From Ignavibacteria bacterium (lineage in GTDB: Bacteria > Bacteroidota > Ignavibacteria > Tepidaquicellales > OLB5): DNA of 49,406 nucleotides. Positions 45,713-49,406 of this stretch are shown one piece after another (the first letter of the stretch is position 1; each line of letters begins with the position of its first letter). The DNA lies in the NCBI GenBank assembly GCA_030835085.1, contig JAUQWQ010000052.1, positions 1 through 49,406 on the forward strand. The letters are read 5' to 3'. Both the position numbers and the translations under genes were made by a program. The notes beneath the pieces are model-generated. The model made no database searches and was not told the DNA's origin. It saw only the letters and a list, made by a program, of their open reading frames with translations.

Positions 45713-46552
45713 ATGGAAATATCAGGTAACAGATCTGAGGATCACAAGACGGATGATCCCAAACCCCTTAAGATAAGCTTGTATTTTGCGCATGATTATG
45801 TTGAATCAGAGCTTGTTCTTAAAGATAAAAATGTTGTGGTAATAGATGTTCTAAGAACATCCACAACCATGATAACGGGACTTTCAAACGGGGCAAAAGA
45901 AATTATACCCACCGATAGCATCGCTTCGGCGGGAATGATAGGCAGGAACTCCGAGGGGCAGGCCCTTTTATGCGGTGAGAAGAACGCCAAAATTATACAG
46001 GGTTTCAACCTTGGCAACTCAATTAAGGAATACAGTGAAGAAACCGTAAAAGGAAAAATACTTGTGTTCCACAGTACAAATGGTACGCCTTCACTCATAA
46101 AATCCAAGTTTGCGCACAACTGCGTTGTGCTTGGCTTTGTGAATATGGAGCGCGTTGCAAATTACCTGCTTGAGCTTAATGAGGATTTTATAATCCTCTG
46201 CGCGGGTACAAACGGCGAGTTCTCACTGGAAGATACCGTTTGCGGAGGTATGCTTGTGAGCAGGCTTAAAAAACTTGCCGGAAGAGGGAAGTACATACTT
46301 ACCGATTCCTCGCGCGGTGCCTCAAAGCTGTACTCGGCGTACAAAAATGATATAAGCAAAATGCTGCATGATTCAGAGCACGGCCAGTTCCTTGTATCGC
46401 TTGGGTTCAGTGATGACCTTGCAGCCTGCGGCGAAGTTGATAAATACAATATGCTTCCTGTGTTAAGGAATGGTGTTATAAAATCGATCGAAGCGTTTGC
46501 TTCAGACCCTAAACTTACGATGAAAAAAGTATCTCAAAAAAGCGCCGGTTAA
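45713..46552 (+). CDS. comB: 2-phosphosulfolactate phosphatase family protein (ComB)
   Basis: 279 aa. ComB hydrolyses 2-phosphosulfolactate in methanogen coenzyme M synthesis; bacterial relatives are widespread without coenzyme M, so the substrate here is open. Motifs: VVVIDVLRTSTTM near residue 43, FNLGNSIKEY, FHSTNGTPSL, and CAGTNGEFSLEDTVCGGM near 160. Mg2+-dependent active-site acids are within these blocks. Alone between gcvT and ftsK, on the same strand; a hairpin overlaps its stop codon. Confidence 0.88.
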   Translation: MEISGNRSEDHKTDDPKPLKISLYFAHDYVESELVLKDKNVVVIDVLRTSTTMITGLSNGAKEIIPTDSIASAGMIGRNSEGQALLCGEKNAKIIQGFNLGNSIKEYSEETVKGKILVFHSTNGTPSLIKSKFAHNCVVLGFVNMERVANYLLELNEDFIILCAGTNGEFSLEDTVCGGMLVSRLKKLAGRGKYILTDSSRGASKLYSAYKNDISKMLHDSEHGQFLVSLGFSDDLAACGEVDKYNMLPVLRNGVIKSIEAFASDPKLTMKKVSQKSAG

Positions 46553-46570
46553 TTGCCGGCGCCGGTTTTG
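46540..46570 (+). terminator. terminator-like hairpin overlapping the comB stop
   Basis: GCGCCGG (46542-46548) / CCGGCGC (46556-46562) with the TAA codon in the loop, then CGGTTTTGTTCTTTC. The T-run is interrupted, so efficiency is uncertain. Confidence 0.55.
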
Positions 46571-46667
46571 TTCTTTCGGCGTATCTTTCTTTTTTGAGGA
46601 AATATTTTTTATTTATAAATAATTAAACAGCTAACAGACTATCAGCAGGATTAAGGATAAAAAAAGT

Positions 46668-46726
46668 CCCTCCCGTAGAGAGAGCAGGGGCAGCTCTGCA
46701 CAATCTTCCCGGAAATTTGAAGAGGG
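46668..46726. repeat. G+C-rich imperfect palindromic element before ftsK
   Basis: GTCCCTCCCGTAGAGAGAGC at one end and GAAGAGGGATT at the other form imperfect complementary ends (GTCCCTC / GAGGGAT); GGGGCAGCTCTGC lies between. It ends just before the TTG start of ftsK. It resembles in kind, not in exact sequence, the elements at 42202 and 42826. Confidence 0.4.
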
Positions 46727-46727
46727 A

Positions 46728-49184
46728 TTGCCTATCTCGAACAAAAAGCAGATACTCGGCTTCTTTCTCATTATATTCAGCGTACTGATAGTTCTCAGCA
46801 TTATCTCCTATTCTGCCGCAGATGAAACCCGCCTTGAATCACTCAGCATCACCGAGCTTTTTAAAAAAGAGAACCAGTCTTCGAACTTCACAACTTCAAA
46901 CTGGCTTGGTATAATAGGTGTTGTTATTTCCGGCGTATTCGTACGCGGCGCATTCGGTTATTTTTCGCTTATCATTCCCGTGCTGTTCATAATTTTCGGC
47001 ATACAAATGATGCGCAAACGCAGTTTGCTTTCTTTGATGCAGCTATCGGTGTACATGCTCTTCCTTATGATATTTTCCTCAGCGCTTTTCGGAATGTTCA
47101 GAACCACGCTTGGCGTTGATAAAATTCCATACACACTTGTTGGCACAAGCGGTGAGTATTTCTCATCAATTTTCTACCTCATGCTTGGCTCGCTTGGCAG
47201 CTATATTCTTCTTTTCGGGCTGGTGGCAATTTTCGGTTTCCTGCTTGTTGACCGTGATATAGCGAAATCATTTGCACGGCTTAAAATGCTTATCGAATCT
47301 TTCCGCGAGAAATTCCGCTCTTCAATGGAAGAGATGAAAGAAAAACGCGAGGAAGAGAAACAGCGTGAATCCAAACGTGATATGATCCGCGGTGAACGCG
47401 AAAAAATTGTCAAATCCAAAAAGTTCATTAAAGATGATGAAATCTCAGATGATGAACCGGTTATTAAAGATACCAAGATAAACCGCCCGGTTGATAACGA
47501 AATGATTGTTGAGCCCAAACCGAAAGCAAAACCACCGGTCAAAGAAGTTTTGCCGGCTGACCTGCCGCTTGAAGTTGAAAAGGTTATTCCTGAAACGGAT
47601 TCGGGCGAAGTTATTCCGCCGGTAAAAGTATCAAACAAAAGGCCGCAGATAGGCGATGTTATCCCCGATGAACCTGCAGAGGAAACAGTTTTCCCCGTGG
47701 AATTACTTGAGGATTACAAGCTGCCGCCGCTTGACCTGCTTGATGAACCCTTAAAAGAAGAGCTTGATGTTATAAGTGATGAAGAGCTTAAGGAAAACGG
47801 CAGACTGCTTCAGGCAAAGCTGCTGAATTTTGGAGTGAAGATAGAAAAAGTTATCGCAACCCCGGGTCCAGTGGTTACACTTTATGAGCTTGTACCCGCG
47901 GAAGATGTTAAGCTTAGCCGAATTGAAAGCCTGCAGGATGATATCGCGCTTGCCATGAAGGCAAAAGGTATCAGGATGATAATACCAATACCCGGCAAAG
48001 GCACAGTTGGAGTTGAAATTCCGAATCACAATCCCGTAACGGTTAAGATAAGAAGCGTAGTAGGCTCAAAGAAGTTTGCGGAATCAACCCACGCGCTGCC
48101 AATTGCGCTTGGCAAAACAATTTCAGGTGATGTATTTGTTGATGACCTTGCAAAAATGCCGCACCTGCTTGTTGCAGGTTCAACAGGCTCAGGTAAGAGT
48201 GTTGGTATAAACGTAATTGTAACAAGCCTGCTTTATAAACTGCACCCAACTGATCTTAAGTTTATACTTATCGATCCCAAAAAGATCGAGCTTAATCTGT
48301 ACGACCAGCTAAAGAACCATTACCTTGCTATATCAAAAGATTACGCTGAAAAAATTATCACAATACCGCAGAATGCGGTGATGGCGCTTAAGGGTCTGGA
48401 AATAGAAATGGAAAAACGTTACGAGAGGCTTGCTAACGCGACTGTCCGTAACATTGCAGACTACAACAAGAAGTTTAAAGATGGCAGGCTGAAAGATGAT
48501 GAAAACATAAAACACGGCAAGATGCCCTATATTATAGTTATCATTGATGAGCTTGCTGACTTAATGATAACTGCCGCGCGCGAAGTTGAAGAACCTATCG
48601 CAAGGCTTGCGCAGCTTGCCCGCGCCGTTGGGATACATTTAATACTTGCTACACAAAGACCCTCGGTTGATGTTATAACCGGCGTTATAAAAGCCAACTT
48701 CCCGGCAAGGATAGCGTACCTTGTGAATTCAAAGGTGGATTCCCGCACAATACTTGATATGAACGGCGCGGAAACTCTGCTTGGCAAAGGTGATATGCTC
48801 TATACACCGCCCGGCGTTGGTAAGCCTATCAGGATACAGAGTCCCTATATATCAGGTGAAGAAGTTGAAAGGGTCGCCGAGTATATTGGCAAACAAAAAG
48901 GGTTTACCCGTAACTATGAGCTTCCTTCTGTGAACCAGAAGAAAAAGAAAGCGTATGATGAAAGCTATGATAGAGACGACCTGTTTGAAGAAGCGGCAAG
49001 AATTATTGTGAGATACCAGCAGGGCTCAGTATCTTTGCTGCAGCGTAAATTAAAAATCGGCTACGCCCGCGCTGCGCGCATTGTTGATGAGCTTGAATCC
49101 GCAAATGTTGTCGGACCCTTCGACGGCTCCAAAGCCCGCGAAGTCCTTGTAGAAACCGAAGCCCAGCTAGAGCAGCTGATATAA
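46728..49184 (+). CDS. ftsK: FtsK/SpoIIIE DNA translocase
   Basis: 818 aa. Four N-terminal membrane helices (ILGFFLIIFSVLIVLSIISY and three more, to about residue 180) anchor it at the septum. A charged linker (about 185-335) follows, then the alpha/beta motor domain with Walker A GSTGSGKS (Gly484-Ser491), Walker B IIVIIDELADLM and LILATQRPSVDVITG. The C-terminal winged-helix gamma domain (about 745-810; ARIIVRYQQGSVSLLQRKLK) reads KOPS-like polarity sequences. It pumps chromosomal DNA during division and dimer resolution. The start is TTG, the only codon that keeps the first helix intact. Confidence 0.96.
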   Translation: MPISNKKQILGFFLIIFSVLIVLSIISYSAADETRLESLSITELFKKENQSSNFTTSNWLGIIGVVISGVFVRGAFGYFSLIIPVLFIIFGIQMMRKRSLLSLMQLSVYMLFLMIFSSALFGMFRTTLGVDKIPYTLVGTSGEYFSSIFYLMLGSLGSYILLFGLVAIFGFLLVDRDIAKSFARLKMLIESFREKFRSSMEEMKEKREEEKQRESKRDMIRGEREKIVKSKKFIKDDEISDDEPVIKDTKINRPVDNEMIVEPKPKAKPPVKEVLPADLPLEVEKVIPETDSGEVIPPVKVSNKRPQIGDVIPDEPAEETVFPVELLEDYKLPPLDLLDEPLKEELDVISDEELKENGRLLQAKLLNFGVKIEKVIATPGPVVTLYELVPAEDVKLSRIESLQDDIALAMKAKGIRMIIPIPGKGTVGVEIPNHNPVTVKIRSVVGSKKFAESTHALPIALGKTISGDVFVDDLAKMPHLLVAGSTGSGKSVGINVIVTSLLYKLHPTDLKFILIDPKKIELNLYDQLKNHYLAISKDYAEKIITIPQNAVMALKGLEIEMEKRYERLANATVRNIADYNKKFKDGRLKDDENIKHGKMPYIIVIIDELADLMITAAREVEEPIARLAQLARAVGIHLILATQRPSVDVITGVIKANFPARIAYLVNSKVDSRTILDMNGAETLLGKGDMLYTPPGVGKPIRIQSPYISGEEVERVAEYIGKQKGFTRNYELPSVNQKKKKAYDESYDRDDLFEEAARIIVRYQQGSVSLLQRKLKIGYARAARIVDELESANVVGPFDGSKAREVLVETEAQLEQLI

Positions 49185-49265
49185 CATCACTTAAATTCTC
49201 CCGCTTGTTATGCCTTGTTTACCTATTTGGGGCACAACAGGTATATTCAAATAATACCGATTGTT

Positions 49266-49343
49266 GAGCTCCGATAGGAGCGGTATGTTTGTAGCATTGA
49301 TTTGAGTCCAGTTTACAGAGCTCCGTAGGAGCGATATGTTAAT
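49266..49343. repeat. two direct copies of a GCTCC...GGAGC palindromic repeat
   Basis: Copy 1, GAGCTCCGATAGGAGCGGTA followed by TGTTTGTAG (49266-49294); copy 2, GAGCTCCGTAGGAGCGATAT followed by GTTAAT (49318-49343). Each has a GCTCC / GGAGC stem with a 3-4 nt loop and ATGTT after it, spaced 52 bp. Such CTCCGTAGGAGC units are dispersed in many Bacteroidota-type genomes. The remaining sequence to the window end shows no gene. Confidence 0.7.
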
Positions 49344-49406
49344 CTTTCAGATTTCTAATAAAACGTAACAGCACGATATATATTTATTTCAACCCGCAGA
49401 GTCCTC

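Noticed and set aside
49185-49406. tRNA or small RNA gene at the window end
   Set aside because: No cloverleaf or T-loop sequence; the visible structure is the repeated GCTCC-GGAGC element.

Overview
The window looks like chromosome of a free-living member of the Bacteroidota/Chlorobi/Ignavibacteriota lineage, most likely an Ignavibacteria-type organism. Three things point there. Ten secreted proteins end in a type IX secretion system (T9SS) type A sorting domain built round YPNPFNP. Several promoters fit the Bacteroidota pattern TTG-N19-21-TAnnTTTG. Many genes lack a strong Shine-Dalgarno sequence, and several conserved proteins must start at TTG. I see no rRNA, tRNA, CRISPR array, transposase or phage gene.

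Layout. 0-1.4 kb: the end of a T9SS cargo gene, then a convergent CDF metal transporter. 1.4-7.8 kb: a TetR regulator leading a TolC / membrane-fusion lipoprotein / RND-pump operon, with repeated AGTTTCCAA boxes in the region it shares with the CDF gene. 8-38.7 kb: a long array of T9SS cargo genes (beta-propeller, BNR, YCF48-like, SBBP-like and beta-helix proteins), all on the + strand. It is interrupted by three minus-strand paralogues of an unrecognised all-helical protein (SPYFN family), a PAS-AAA-Fis sigma-54 activator with a small sigma-54 target operon, a TrmB-like regulator, a vWA protein and small lipoproteins. 38.8-41.5 kb: a secreted protein, a TraB/GumN-like protein and a PorV/PorQ-family barrel, itself a T9SS-type component. 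41.6-43.4 kb: three small membrane proteins (DUF2085, DUF4199-like, DUF2752). 43.4-49.2 kb: housekeeping genes (FSA/TalC aldolase, GcvT, ComB, FtsK) with a HicAB pair embedded between the aldolase and GcvT. G+C-rich stand-alone palindromic repeats cluster from 41.6 kb to the end.

How it fits together. The cargo would cross the inner membrane by Sec signal peptides and the outer membrane by T9SS; the PorV/PorQ-like barrel is the only likely secretion component present. Regulators sit directly beside cargo: the sigma-54 activator 27 bp after a beta-helix cargo, and the TrmB-like gene 14 bp before a YCF48-like cargo. The clearest candidates for something undescribed are (a) the divergent pairing of SPYFN-family genes with T9SS cargo, seen three times, two of them with clearly paralogous cargo; (b) a self-contained sigma-54 circuit with GGAAAC-N4-GTTTCC enhancer sites, a textbook -24/-12 promoter and an activator whose Walker B aspartate is replaced by proline; and (c) a structured 5' leader in front of one of the paired cargo genes.
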